64,000 nt of DNA, from the NCBI RefSeq assembly GCF_002975405.1, contig NZ_PCPS01000002.1, positions 744,001 through 808,000 of the forward strand, in the 5' to 3' direction. The notes below the pieces were generated by a model. It was not told the origin of the DNA. It did no database searches and saw only the letters and a program-made list of their open reading frames with translations. The DNA comes from Arthrobacter sp. MYb229. Lineage in GTDB: Bacteria > Actinomycetota > Actinomycetes > Actinomycetales > Micrococcaceae. Positions 43,772 through 52,812 of the stretch are shown piece after piece (position 1 is the stretch's first letter; each line of letters starts with the position of its first letter). The translations under genes and the position numbers were made by a program.

Positions 43772-44767
43772 ATGCAAAAACGAGCTCTAGCAGCAGCTAC
43801 GACCCTCACCCTGGCCCTGTCTCTGACGGCGTGCTCCGCAGGGAGCGGCACCGCCGACGGAGAAGATGGGGGGATGGAGAAGTTCACCGTCGGTGTCATC
43901 GGGATAGGCTCGGACGCCGCTATCCAGACGGCCATCGACAAGGGATACTTTGCCGAGGAGGGCTTGGACGTGGAGACAACGGTTGTCGCGAATCCGCCTG
44001 CTGGAATAGCCGCGGCTCAATCCGGTCAGCTCGACGTTGCCTACACCCCGTCGATCCCGCTCATAAACGCACTTTCGCAGAATATAGAACTAAACGTCAT
44101 TGCGGCAGCGGACGGCTACGCAACAGAGGCCTTGGAAGGCAAGGACCCGGGAAAATCCGATGATACGGGGTTGTTCATACGGCCGGATAGCGGCATTGCC
44201 CGCGCGCGCGATTTAGCGGGCAAAAGGATTGCAGTGCCCGCCCGCAAGGCACAGCTTGAGGTCACCGTGGCCAACATGGTGTTGAAGGACGGGGGAGACC
44301 CCGCGAGCATCAATTGGATGGTGCTGGATCCTGCCAGCTCACTGCAGTCGTTGCAGCAAGAACGCGTCGATGCGGCCGGTTTAGTGGCACCTTTCACCAC
44401 TAACGCACAAGCTGAGGGAATGAAGCTGCTCGGAAGCCCTGGAATCGAGTTTTTTGAGGCCGGGGCCGTAGGGCTATGGGTGGCTGGGGCCAAGCAGATA
44501 GCCGAAGAACCCGAAAGCGTTGCCGGCTTCCAACGCGCTATCTATAGGGCAAACGCCTACGCCAACGAACACCTGGATGAGATGGACGAACTGGCTTCAG
44601 AAATTACCAGCCTCGATTTGGAAACTATCAAAAACGGCGCCGATCCGTACTGGCCGAGCAGCGTTGAACTCAAGGACTTGCAGCGTGTCGACTCCAACCT
44701 GGTCAACCTTGGGTACCTGAGCCAGGAGGTGGGGCTTGATGAAACGCTCATCCACGGTGCCCAGTAG
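43772..44767 (+). CDS. ABC substrate-binding lipoprotein, SsuA/NMT1-like
   Basis: 331 residues. A lipoprotein signal (MQKRALAAATTLTLALSLTAC, lipobox LTAC) is followed by an acidic Gly-rich linker and a type 2 periplasmic-binding fold of the NMT1/THI5/SsuA group, with IGSDAAIQTAIDKGYFAEEGLDV and AGIAAAQSGQLDVAYT. Relatives bind sulfonates, taurine, nitrate or pyrimidine precursors. Its 3' end overlaps the next permease gene by 29 bases. In this context it should capture the sulfate ester handled by the sulfatase. Confidence 0.88.
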   Translation: MQKRALAAATTLTLALSLTACSAGSGTADGEDGGMEKFTVGVIGIGSDAAIQTAIDKGYFAEEGLDVETTVVANPPAGIAAAQSGQLDVAYTPSIPLINALSQNIELNVIAAADGYATEALEGKDPGKSDDTGLFIRPDSGIARARDLAGKRIAVPARKAQLEVTVANMVLKDGGDPASINWMVLDPASSLQSLQQERVDAAGLVAPFTTNAQAEGMKLLGSPGIEFFEAGAVGLWVAGAKQIAEEPESVAGFQRAIYRANAYANEHLDEMDELASEITSLDLETIKNGADPYWPSSVELKDLQRVDSNLVNLGYLSQEVGLDETLIHGAQ

Positions 44768-45602
44768 ACGAGACGGGCAGACGCTCTCGCAAAAGCCCGG
44801 CAACCAGAATGAGGCTCGTGGAATCAACTACGAGTCGCCAGCAGCCAAGTTCGGCTTCGGGATCCTCGGTGCTGTTTTGCTACTCGGGCTGTGGCAGTTT
44901 GCCGCGATCCGCGGAACTTTCGGGAATGGGCTTCCAACGGTGTCCGCAACACTGATCGAGCTCTTCGCCCTGTTCGGTAATCCCGAATTCTGGACCGACA
45001 CTTTCACCACTATCTGGCTCGCGGTCTTGGGCATGGTCATCGCGGTGGTTGCCGGCGTGATGCTCGGCCTTCTGATCGGCACCATCGATTGGGTGCGATA
45101 TGCAACTCTGGCTGTAACCGAATTCTTCAAGCCCATACCGCCGATCGTCGTGCTGCCGCTGTGCGTGATGATCTGGGGCCCAACAAATACCATGGCACTC
45201 GCCCTAGTGCTGCTCGGAACCGTCCTGTCAACCACTATTCAGGTAATTGCGGGAGTAAACGACACCGACCCGGTGGCGCTGAGTACTGCCCGTTCCTACG
45301 GGATGGGCCGTGTCGAACGCCTGCTGCGCGTCACCCTTCCATCAGCTTCGCCTTACATCGGTACGTCCGTACGCATCGGAGCCCCCGCGGCCCTGATCAT
45401 AGTGGTGGTTGCAGGTTTGCTCGGCGGAGCGCCGGGCTTGGGAAGCGCGATTTATCGTTCCCAGTCTGCCGGGGATTTCCCGCAAACCTACGCGCTGGTT
45501 CTGGTGCTTGGTGTGTTGGGGCTCGTTGCCCAGAATCTTTCGAGCATGATCGAACGACGTGTGCTTCATTGGCACCCGGCCTTCCGGGAGGACGTAAAGT
45601 GA
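44739..45602 (+). CDS. ABC transporter permease, SsuC-like (first)
   Basis: A 287-residue inner-membrane permease with about six TMs and a BPD_transp_1 domain; the coupling segment is STARSYGMGRVERLLRVTLPSA. AGGAGGT lies exactly eight bases before the ATG at 44739, which overlaps the binding-protein gene by 29 bases. The hydrophilic N-terminus is about 35 residues. It pairs with the next permease as a heterodimer. Confidence 0.88.
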   Translation: MKRSSTVPSRRDGQTLSQKPGNQNEARGINYESPAAKFGFGILGAVLLLGLWQFAAIRGTFGNGLPTVSATLIELFALFGNPEFWTDTFTTIWLAVLGMVIAVVAGVMLGLLIGTIDWVRYATLAVTEFFKPIPPIVVLPLCVMIWGPTNTMALALVLLGTVLSTTIQVIAGVNDTDPVALSTARSYGMGRVERLLRVTLPSASPYIGTSVRIGAPAALIIVVVAGLLGGAPGLGSAIYRSQSAGDFPQTYALVLVLGVLGLVAQNLSSMIERRVLHWHPAFREDVK

Positions 45603-46375
45603 AACGCCACCTATTCAACCTAGCCTTGGCCATCACGGCCCCCTTTGTGCTGATCCTCGCGTGGTTCAAGGCATCCAGCCAGTCGACCAATGCGTTTTTC
45701 CCGCCGTTGAGTGATATTTTGGTTCGTTTTGCCGACTTATGGATTTTTGAACACTTTGTTAGTGACATCATCCCGAGCATGCGTAACTTGATCATCGGCT
45801 TCGCCCTGGCTGCGGTGCTCGGTGTGGTCATCGGATTCATCCTTGCTACGGTGCCAGTTCTGCGCGTCTTGTTCGAGCCATCGTTGCACCTGCTACGTGG
45901 TATTCCGCCGGTGGCTCTGGTTCCGATCCTGATTACTCTGGTCGGTTTCACCGACCAGATGCGCATTTCATCAATCGTGATCGCTGCGGTCTTCCCGACT
46001 TTGATCGCGACCATGGATGGGATCAAGGCTGTAGATGCTTCGTTGAAAGACGTGTGCACCGTCTACCGGCTCGATCGCAAAGACCGGTTGCTGTCGGTGT
46101 ATCTGCCCTCGGCCAGTCCACAGATTGCCGCAGGCATGCAAGTTAGCTTATTAGTGGCATTCATTGTGATGATCGCTTCCGAAATGATGGGCACCGCACA
46201 GGGCATCGGCGCGATGACCCTGCTTGCGCAACAGACCTTCATGGCTGCTGACATGTGGGCCGGGATACTCTTACTCGGCCTTATCGGCTTTCTGAGCAAC
46301 GTCCTTTTCGACCTCGTCAAAAACCGGGCACTGTCCTGGTACATCGGATCCAAGAAAATGGAGAAGGTATCGTGA
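45599..46375 (+). CDS. ABC transporter permease, SsuC-like (second)
   Basis: 258 residues. The GTG start at 45599 overlaps the previous stop by four bases (GTGA) and follows GGGAGGA. Six TMs and the coupling loop CTVYRLDRKDRLLSVYLPSASP mark it as a BPD_transp_1 permease of the nitrate/sulfonate/taurine class. Most SsuABC-type systems use one permease as a homodimer; two distinct ones here are less common. Its stop overlaps the ATPase start. Confidence 0.87.
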   Translation: MKRHLFNLALAITAPFVLILAWFKASSQSTNAFFPPLSDILVRFADLWIFEHFVSDIIPSMRNLIIGFALAAVLGVVIGFILATVPVLRVLFEPSLHLLRGIPPVALVPILITLVGFTDQMRISSIVIAAVFPTLIATMDGIKAVDASLKDVCTVYRLDRKDRLLSVYLPSASPQIAAGMQVSLLVAFIVMIASEMMGTAQGIGAMTLLAQQTFMAADMWAGILLLGLIGFLSNVLFDLVKNRALSWYIGSKKMEKVS

Positions 46376-47193
46376 ACTCCACCATCCCCACCACTACACA
46401 GCCCAAAGCAGGGTCCACACCTGTCGCGCGACTAGAAGTTCAAGGCCTTGCCAAAACATACGGACACGGACCGAAATCCGTTGAGGTCATCAAAGACCTG
46501 ACGTTTTCGATACATGCTGGCGAAGTGGTGTGCATTGTTGGGCCTTCGGGCGTCGGCAAAACCACCCTGCTCAAGTGCTTGGCAGGACTTCAGCCTTCAA
46601 GCGGCGGGACCATGAAGATCGATGGACACCAAGTCTCCGGCCCACCGGCCGAGATGGCGTTGGTGTTCCAGGACTACTCGCGGTCGCTGATGCCGTGGCT
46701 GACAGTTGAGAAAAACCTGCTCCTGCCGCTGCGCCATTTGCATCTCCCAGCGGCCGAGGTTCGCACTCGGATCGAGGAAGCGCTGAATGAAGTAGGACTG
46801 TCCCACGCAGCGAAACGTTATCCATGGCAGCTCTCGGGCGGGATGCAGCAACGTGTGGCGATCGCTCGGGCATTGGCCTACCGCCCGGAGATCCTGATCA
46901 TGGATGAGCCATTCGCGTCGGTGGATGCGCAGACCCGATTCGATTTGGAGGACTTATGCCTGAAGATCCGCGATGAGCTAGGAATGACGATCTTGCTCGT
47001 CACGCACGATATCGACGAAGCTGTCTATTTGTCGGATCGAATTGTTGCCATCGGCAACAAGCCGGCCCAAGTCCTCGAAGTCTTGCCCGTCGATCTTCCC
47101 CAGCCGCGCAATCAGATCACCAGCCGTGCATTACCGGAATTCTCCGGTCTGCGCACGAAGGTCCTGTCATTGATTCGGCAGTCCGAATCATGA
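46372..47193 (+). CDS. ABC transporter ATPase, SsuB/TauB-like
   Basis: A 273-residue ATPase: Walker A GPSGVGKTT, Q-loop VFQDYSRSLMPW, signature LSGGMQQR, Walker B ILIMDEPF and the H-loop THDIDEAV. The Q-loop with LMPWLTV is typical of nitrate/sulfonate/taurine ATPases. GTG start at 46372 in a GTGA overlap; its stop overlaps the sulfatase start (ATGA). It powers import through the two upstream permeases. Confidence 0.92.
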   Translation: MNSTIPTTTQPKAGSTPVARLEVQGLAKTYGHGPKSVEVIKDLTFSIHAGEVVCIVGPSGVGKTTLLKCLAGLQPSSGGTMKIDGHQVSGPPAEMALVFQDYSRSLMPWLTVEKNLLLPLRHLHLPAAEVRTRIEEALNEVGLSHAAKRYPWQLSGGMQQRVAIARALAYRPEILIMDEPFASVDAQTRFDLEDLCLKIRDELGMTILLVTHDIDEAVYLSDRIVAIGNKPAQVLEVLPVDLPQPRNQITSRALPEFSGLRTKVLSLIRQSES

Positions 47194-48791
47194 GCGGACC
47201 AGAGGTGACGCGCCCAAACATTCTAGTTTTCATTGCTGACCAACTACGTGCAGACCATTTGGGAGCATATGGAAATGATGAAGTGCGTACCCCAAACCTC
47301 GATCGGTTAGCAGAACGGTCCACCGTGTACGAGAACGCACATGTGGCGAATCCGACCTGCATGCCCAACCGGGCCAGCCTGCTGACAGGACGCTGGCCGA
47401 GCGCGCACGGCACGCAGTACAACGGTATTCCCGTTGATCCCGAGGCTTCGACGTTTGTTCGCCAACTGGCCAGTTGTGGATACCGAACCTCAGCGGTAGG
47501 AAAATTACACCACCAGAACATGGGATGGGACTTTGAGCCAGAACAGCTTGAACAGATCAGGGCCAGTGCTCCGGGGCTGATGGACCCTCGATTGCCCGAT
47601 GCATTTAACCGACTCCGAGAACCAGGCTGGGATCAGTGTGAAAACCGGGAACGTCATGCTGCTTCGTTCATTCCGATGCCCGAAGACTATTACGGTTATC
47701 AGAATGTAGACCTTGTCATTGGGCATGGCGATGCTCCGGGCGGACATTGGGCTCACTGGGCCCGCGAACAAGGCATAGATCCCGAGTTGCTGGGCGGCTC
47801 AAAAGCCGGTACCAATGTGCTTGATAGCTGGGAACAAGTTTATACGTCATCGATTCCTGCCTCTGCACACCCGACTAGGTATATCGGGGTGAAGGCCAGC
47901 GAGCAGGTGCGCAAAGCAGCTGGCGAAGACGATCCTTTTTTCATGTTCGTTTCTTTTCCCGACCCGCATCATCCCTTTGCCCCGCCGCGTGAATACTCGC
48001 GTCGGTACGACCCCGACAGTTTGTCGCTTCCGGTTGGATTCGGCCAAGACCATTCGCGTTCTCCAGAGCACATTCGGAAGATGATCGCTCAACGCGGGCA
48101 ACCCAACGGAGATCCAACCATGACGTTTTCGGTGACGGAGACGCAATATCGGATGGCAGCCGCCGCTCAGTATGGCCTGATCGAGTTTATGGACGAGCAA
48201 ATTGGCGAAGTACTTCAGACTCTGGAAGAAACTGGGCAGGCAGATAACACCATTGTGGTATTTACTTCCGACCACGGTGACCTCTTCGGCGATCATGGAT
48301 TGATGCTCAAGCACTTCGTCCATTACCGAGCCGTCACGAGGGTCCCGCTGTTGATTCACATGCCCGGGCAGAAGGTCGCAGAGCACAGGGCCGATTTGAT
48401 TTCCAGCGCCGATCTGGCCCCGACATTTATGGATCTGGCACAGGTTCCAGCATTCCGAGGAATCCAGGGGCGGAGCCTGTCAGAAAACGGTGAGCTACGT
48501 GTCGGCGACGGTGCACGCGCTTTGCTGATCGAAGAGGACCAGCCGTTTTCACTGGAGGGACTGCCTGCGCCGGTTCGCATGCGCTCGGTCATCACCCCCG
48601 AAGGGAGGCTGACTAAGTATTTCGGTACCGATACCTACGAACTCTATGATCATCGGAACGATTATGACGAGATGGAAAACCTAGCGGGTTTGCAACAGGC
48701 TCAGGGCCTCAAGCATCGACTTGAAATGGCGTTGAATGAAGAATTGGTGAATCTAGCATCTGCCCAAGTCAGGCCAGTGGCGTCGGCTTAG
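47190..48791 (+). CDS. Cytoplasmic type I sulfatase (formylglycine-dependent)
   Basis: A 533-residue S1-type sulfatase of the alkaline phosphatase superfamily that hydrolyses sulfate esters. The metal ligand Asp17 is in NILVFIADQLRADHLG. The site to be turned into formylglycine is Cys57 in NPTCMPNRASLLTG, a CxPxR motif with Met and Asn at the variable places. Later FTSDHGDLFGDHG and LMLKHF carry metal and sulfate ligands. There is no signal peptide, so it works inside the cell on imported substrate. ATGA overlap with the ATPase gene. Choline-sulfatase-like overall, but the substrate is unknown. Confidence 0.92.
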   Translation: MSGPEVTRPNILVFIADQLRADHLGAYGNDEVRTPNLDRLAERSTVYENAHVANPTCMPNRASLLTGRWPSAHGTQYNGIPVDPEASTFVRQLASCGYRTSAVGKLHHQNMGWDFEPEQLEQIRASAPGLMDPRLPDAFNRLREPGWDQCENRERHAASFIPMPEDYYGYQNVDLVIGHGDAPGGHWAHWAREQGIDPELLGGSKAGTNVLDSWEQVYTSSIPASAHPTRYIGVKASEQVRKAAGEDDPFFMFVSFPDPHHPFAPPREYSRRYDPDSLSLPVGFGQDHSRSPEHIRKMIAQRGQPNGDPTMTFSVTETQYRMAAAAQYGLIEFMDEQIGEVLQTLEETGQADNTIVVFTSDHGDLFGDHGLMLKHFVHYRAVTRVPLLIHMPGQKVAEHRADLISSADLAPTFMDLAQVPAFRGIQGRSLSENGELRVGDGARALLIEEDQPFSLEGLPAPVRMRSVITPEGRLTKYFGTDTYELYDHRNDYDEMENLAGLQQAQGLKHRLEMALNEELVNLASAQVRPVASA

Positions 48792-48804
48792 CTTGGAACT
48801 TATG

Positions 48805-48848
48805 AGCAGGCGGGAGCGTTGTCGTTTCAATCGGTGCTCCCGCCTGCT
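48805..48848 (+). terminator. Terminator of the sulfatase operon
   Basis: A perfect 13-bp stem (AGCAGGCGGGAGC and its complement) with an 18-nt loop, 14 bases after the stop; no T-run. The remaining 48849-49153 is the upstream region of the malic enzyme gene, where I see no supported gene. Confidence 0.65.
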
Positions 48849-49153
48849 GATAAGACCGAATGCGACGAACGGGGGTTGTGCCACGTTCAGCGGTTCCCGT
48901 ATGGTGGAAATTGTAGGTCTAAAGAAAGTACTGACCAACCATCATCCGGCACACCGCGACGGAGCGTTTCGCCTTACCTGGCAACGACGCCGCGGGAATT
49001 GTGTAGATGGAAGCCTGATGTCCACCTTAAATGCGTTGGTTCGGGTTCCTTTGCGGTCGGATGAATGGTCATGCGCGTTCCTACGCTATGCCACAAGTTT
49101 CGTGGGTACTGCGTTTTCGTCATTCAGAACTTTCTTGAAAGTAGAGTATTTCA

Positions 49154-50329
49154 ATGTCTATTGAAGCCAGCAAAGACCTAAAGACCATCACCGACGAAGA
49201 GATCTTCAACGCCCATCTTGGCGGCAAGCTCACCGTTCAGTCGAAGATGCCACTGAATTCCAAGCGCGATCTTTCCATTGCATATACCCCGGGCGTAGCC
49301 AAGGTTTCCCAGGCGATCGCCGATGACCCAGCCATGCACGCCACCCATACCTGGGCCTCACGCATGGTCGCCGTCGTTTCGGACGGCACCGCTGTCCTTG
49401 GCCTCGGCGACATCGGTGCCGCCGCATCGCTTCCGGTGATGGAAGGCAAGAGCGCATTGTTCAAGGAATTCGGCGGCTTGGATTCGATCCCGCTGGTGTT
49501 GAACACCACCGACGTAGATGAAATCGTCGAAACCGTGATCCGCCTCCGCCCAAGCTTCGGCGCGGTCAACCTCGAAGACATTTCGGCGCCGCGCTGCTTC
49601 GAAATTGAAAAGCGTCTGATCGAAGCCCTGGATTGCCCGGTCATGCACGATGACCAGCACGGCACCGCTGTGGTGGTGCTGGCGGCCCTGATCGGTGCTG
49701 CTCGCCAGACCAAGCGAGAAATCAGCTCGCTGAAGGTTGTAGTTTCGGGTGCCGGGTCGGCCGGTGTCGCGGTCACCAACCTGCTGCTGCAGGCAGGCGT
49801 TGATGATGTGATCGTGCTCGATTCGCGCGGCACCATCCACCGCGACCGCGATGACCTGAACTCGGTCAAGGCGGAACTGGCGGCACGCACCAACCGTGAA
49901 GACGTCATGGGCGGCCTCGCCGAGGCATTGGACGGAGCAGACGTCGTTGTCGGGCTGTCCTCCTCGCAGTTTGATGAGTCAGCGGTGGCCAAGATGAACG
50001 AGAACGCGATCATCTTCGCCCTGTCGAACCCCACCCCGGAGATCATGCCGGAGGTTGCCAAGCGCTACGCGGCCGTGGTGGCCACCGGACGCAGCGACTT
50101 CCCGAACCAGATCAACAATGTGCTGGCCTTCCCCGGGATCTTCCGTGGTGCCTTGGATTCGGGCGCCAAGAAGATCACCGAGGCGATGAAGGTGGCCGCG
50201 GCACACGCGATCGCCGATCTGGTCGGCGAGGACCTCGCCGCGGATTACATCGTTCCTTCGGCGATCGACGACCGTGTGATGCCGGCCGTTGCCGCCGCGG
50301 TGGCCGCGGAAGCTAAGAACGCGAAGTAG
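49154..50329 (+). CDS. NAD(P)-dependent malic enzyme (short form)
   Basis: A 391-residue malic enzyme that decarboxylates malate to pyruvate. YTPGVAKVSQAIADDP is the N-terminal signature, the catalytic Lys lies in MEGKSALFKEFGGLDSIP, the metal ligands are in NLEDISAPRCFEIE and VMHDDQHGTAVV, and the Rossmann motif is SGAGSAGVA. The length and absence of a phosphotransacetylase domain mark the short bacterial form. It is monocistronic, closed by a 17-bp hairpin. NAD versus NADP preference cannot be told. Confidence 0.93.
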   Translation: MSIEASKDLKTITDEEIFNAHLGGKLTVQSKMPLNSKRDLSIAYTPGVAKVSQAIADDPAMHATHTWASRMVAVVSDGTAVLGLGDIGAAASLPVMEGKSALFKEFGGLDSIPLVLNTTDVDEIVETVIRLRPSFGAVNLEDISAPRCFEIEKRLIEALDCPVMHDDQHGTAVVVLAALIGAARQTKREISSLKVVVSGAGSAGVAVTNLLLQAGVDDVIVLDSRGTIHRDRDDLNSVKAELAARTNREDVMGGLAEALDGADVVVGLSSSQFDESAVAKMNENAIIFALSNPTPEIMPEVAKRYAAVVATGRSDFPNQINNVLAFPGIFRGALDSGAKKITEAMKVAAAHAIADLVGEDLAADYIVPSAIDDRVMPAVAAAVAAEAKNAK

Positions 50330-50346
50330 GCTTATTGCGCAACGCA

Positions 50347-50395
50347 ACGCAGCGCACCTGCTCAGACCGATACGGCGAGAGCAGGTGCGCTGCGT
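50347..50395 (+). terminator. Terminator of malic enzyme gene
   Basis: A perfect 17-bp stem (ACGCAGCGCACCTGCTC and its complement) with a 15-nt loop, 18 bases after the stop and followed by CGTTT. From 50396 to 50801 I see no supported gene; short open frames there lack family resemblance. Confidence 0.75.
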
Positions 50396-50801
50396 CGTTT
50401 AAGGCTAGTTATCGCTGGACGGGCGGCGGTGACTCTCGCCAGGGGCAGCACTTGTGCATGGACACTTTCTGGCTCACTCATAGTCAGGTTGCTCCATGGG
50501 GTAGGAGGCCTTGTTTGAAACGCCGGCTCTGTTCGGATTCGCTGCTGGCACCGTGAAACTGCGTAAATCCGAACCAAGCGGTGACGGGAGGTACGAAAGC
50601 CAGCCAGAGGCGGCATGCGGGGAATGCTGCGGGTCAACGCGGTGAGCCAACCGTGCTCGGGAGATGCGCCAACCACGAGCATCCGCGCGAGCGCGCCTTC
50701 GCGGCACAAGCAGTGTGACGGTTGCTCCAGATTACCCAGTGCACCGCCCCGCCAGCTGAATAGATGAAGTCACTCGGGAATGCCGTGTACGACCGGGAAA
50801 A

Positions 50802-50834
50802 CCAGTTCCCACGCACGGAATGCGCGGGAACTGG
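50802..50834 (-). terminator. Terminator of the small secreted protein gene
   Basis: A 14-bp stem with one mismatch and a 5-nt loop. On the minus strand it is followed by TTTTCCC, as expected for an intrinsic terminator of the gene ending at 50858. Confidence 0.7.
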
Positions 50835-50857
50835 CAGATCGCAGGAAGATCCGTACG

Positions 50858-51190
50858 CTAGCTGATCGGGCCGCCGTCCGAGTACATCACCGAATAATGC
50901 GAAATATCCTTGCCCGAGGAATGCCAGTTGGTCACGCTGGAAACTCCCGGATCATAGTATGTGTATTCGGGTCCATTGCCTTGTTTGGCCGAACCTGCCT
51001 TGACGCAGACGGCAGTAATGACCATGCCCTCGGGGGCCATGATGGTTGCCGTTCCGCCGCCGGAACCGTCGATATGCCCGGTGTCCCAACTTGGGCATAC
51101 CGCGCCAGCAGGCGGGGCCGCGCTGGCCGGTGCGACAGCACCTAGTGCGGAAAGTGCGGCCACTGCGGCCACTGCGAGTAATCGCTTCAT
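50858..51190 (-). CDS. Small secreted protein of unknown function
   Basis: 110 residues with a Sec signal peptide (MKRLLAVAAVAALSALGA, cleavage after ASA near residue 25). The mature part is small, with two cysteines and the pattern ICVKAGS-like, GPEYTYYD, VTNWHSSGKDISHYSVMY. The KAGS and GKDISHYSV segments recur in exported actinobacterial proteins of unknown role. No anchor is seen, so it is probably released or wall-associated. Monocistronic, with its own terminator. The 471 bases upstream (51191-51661) hold no other supported gene. Confidence 0.75.
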   Translation of the reverse strand: MKRLLAVAAVAALSALGAVAPASAAPPAGAVCPSWDTGHIDGSGGGTATIMAPEGMVITAVCVKAGSAKQGNGPEYTYYDPGVSSVTNWHSSGKDISHYSVMYSDGGPIS

Positions 51191-51661
51191 TGTTCACTCC
51201 TGAATCGGTAGCGAGTAGGTGGCCGCGAACCGAAGGCCCGTGGCTTCTGCGCGCCGGTTGGTGAAGTTCGGGGCGCTGTCCTTGAAGCGTGGCGCAGGAA
51301 TTCCCCACGCGTTTCCCAACTACCACCCAGCACGTGACAGGCGAGCAATGACACAAGGCGCCCGCGAATACGCAATGAATTGTTAGAACTTAAGCTAGGC
51401 GGAAAAATACTCGCTTGGCGCGCATGCGGGACACTTGATTTCCTGCTTTTCTCGGATAGGTACTACTTGATCATGCTGCTATTCGAGGTGCGCTGGCTGC
51501 CCGGCACGGATGCAGGCCAACGAGAGGTCGGCCAGCGGTCGATCGAAAGTTGTCCAGAGATGCTGCCGGAGTTATCCACAAATTTCGAGTTGCTTGTCGC
51601 CAAGCTCAGCTGCGGGTCAACACTTGGAGTGTCAATAGGACGAAGCCCAAGGAGACCAGCC

Positions 51662-52399
51662 ATGTGCTTGCAATGTGATGGATTTTCAAACGAAGAAGTC
51701 GAACTGCAGATCACAAACACGATTCGCATGTACGGCAACGCGGTGCAATTCATCGAAAACCCCGACCCGACCAAGACCTTCGGCTACACCGTCGGACTGA
51801 CCGCACACGGGCACCCGGAATTCCTGGTGCGAGGCCTGGATATGGTGACAACCTGCGAGCTGCTGAATCCATTGGCCCAGCGGGTCATTAAAACCGGTGA
51901 AATCTTCGGGCACCAGCATACTGCCCACTACCTCGGGCAGCAGCTGCTCTATTTCATGCGCCTCCCTGATGCCGGCGCACACCTGTTGGAGGCCGTTGTG
52001 CGCTACGGTACCGCGATGACGGCATTGGAAATTCACATCATCGATTCCTGGCCGCCACCACCTGAGCTGTTGGCCGAAGCCGCCAGGAGGGATGGCACCG
52101 GCTGCGGCTCTGACACGTCTTGGTGGGGCAGACCCTCAGCAAACAAAACGGCCTGGCAACTCTGGATTCGTCGGTGTTCCGGTTCTCATGGACGTGTATT
52201 CCGCGTGCACTGCACGCAATTGAGTAGGCGCATTGAACTACGGATCTTCAGGGGCGACGGCGACCCGCACTACGAGAAACCGTGGCCGCGTGACCAGAAG
52301 GGCCATGAGGTTATCGATCTGCGTGCCCCCGGCCTAGAGGACGAACGCCAAGGTAGAACTGTGCCATGCGGGGTGCACCCATATTGTCTTGCACCTTGA
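51662..52399 (+). CDS. DUF4262 domain protein with an unusual C-terminus
   Basis: 245 residues. The first 130 match DUF4262: MCLQCDGF, IRMYGNAVQFIENPD, FGYTVGLTAHGHPEFLVRGL, then YGTAMTALEIHIID. AAGGAG stands eight bases before the ATG at 51662; the open frame upstream to 51380 has no coding character. The family usually ends with a GxWPWD-type tail soon after this point; here it is followed by about 110 low-resemblance residues rich in Arg and Trp. Either the C-terminus is lineage-specific or a frameshift has joined noncoding sequence. Function of DUF4262 is unknown. Confidence 0.65.
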   Translation: MCLQCDGFSNEEVELQITNTIRMYGNAVQFIENPDPTKTFGYTVGLTAHGHPEFLVRGLDMVTTCELLNPLAQRVIKTGEIFGHQHTAHYLGQQLLYFMRLPDAGAHLLEAVVRYGTAMTALEIHIIDSWPPPPELLAEAARRDGTGCGSDTSWWGRPSANKTAWQLWIRRCSGSHGRVFRVHCTQLSRRIELRIFRGDGDPHYEKPWPRDQKGHEVIDLRAPGLEDERQGRTVPCGVHPYCLAP

Positions 52400-52452
52400 G
52401 TACGGGGAACTACCGCAACACTTAGACATGTAGCCCGACTTCGCTTGGGCAT

Positions 52453-52752
52453 TCAGTAGCGAAGAGGCGGAACAGTTCCCCCAACGCGTACCAAACATGC
52501 GGAGTTGAGAACCGCGAAATCCACCACACCAGCGGCTGATCCTGCAAGGATCAAACGATCCGACAACGGTGGCCTGACGGAGTATGTTCTCTGGGTCCTT
52601 ATCTTCCGCTGCGGTGACCCCATGCCGCCGATTCCGACGAGGGCGAAGGCTGCAATCTGGACTCCGCGACCAAACCCATGATTCCTTGGGGGAACAAGCC
52701 ACCATGCCCCGGTTACGGAGGCAGAGCCTGTAACAATCATGACAAGCCCCAC
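52453..52752 (-). pseudogene. Possible remnant of a small membrane protein gene
   Basis: A GTG-initiated frame of 99 codons. Its start has a convincing TM segment (GLVMIVTGSASVTGAWWLVPP), then a second hydrophobic stretch (GVQIAAFALVGIGG); a third weak one lies near the end. No family is recognised and no ribosome site is seen. It lies in the same frame as the open frame at 52813-53262, separated by two TAG codons, so both may be pieces of one decayed gene. Confidence 0.25.
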
Positions 52753-52812
52753 AACGAGAAACGTCCATACAGCGATGTTCTTGGCCGGTGGGAACTAGGA
52801 TTCGGTTTCACC

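Noticed and set aside
50396-50801. Several 60 to 115-codon minus-strand frames
   Set aside because: Arg/Ser-rich translations, no ribosome sites and mutually overlapping; no support for any of them.
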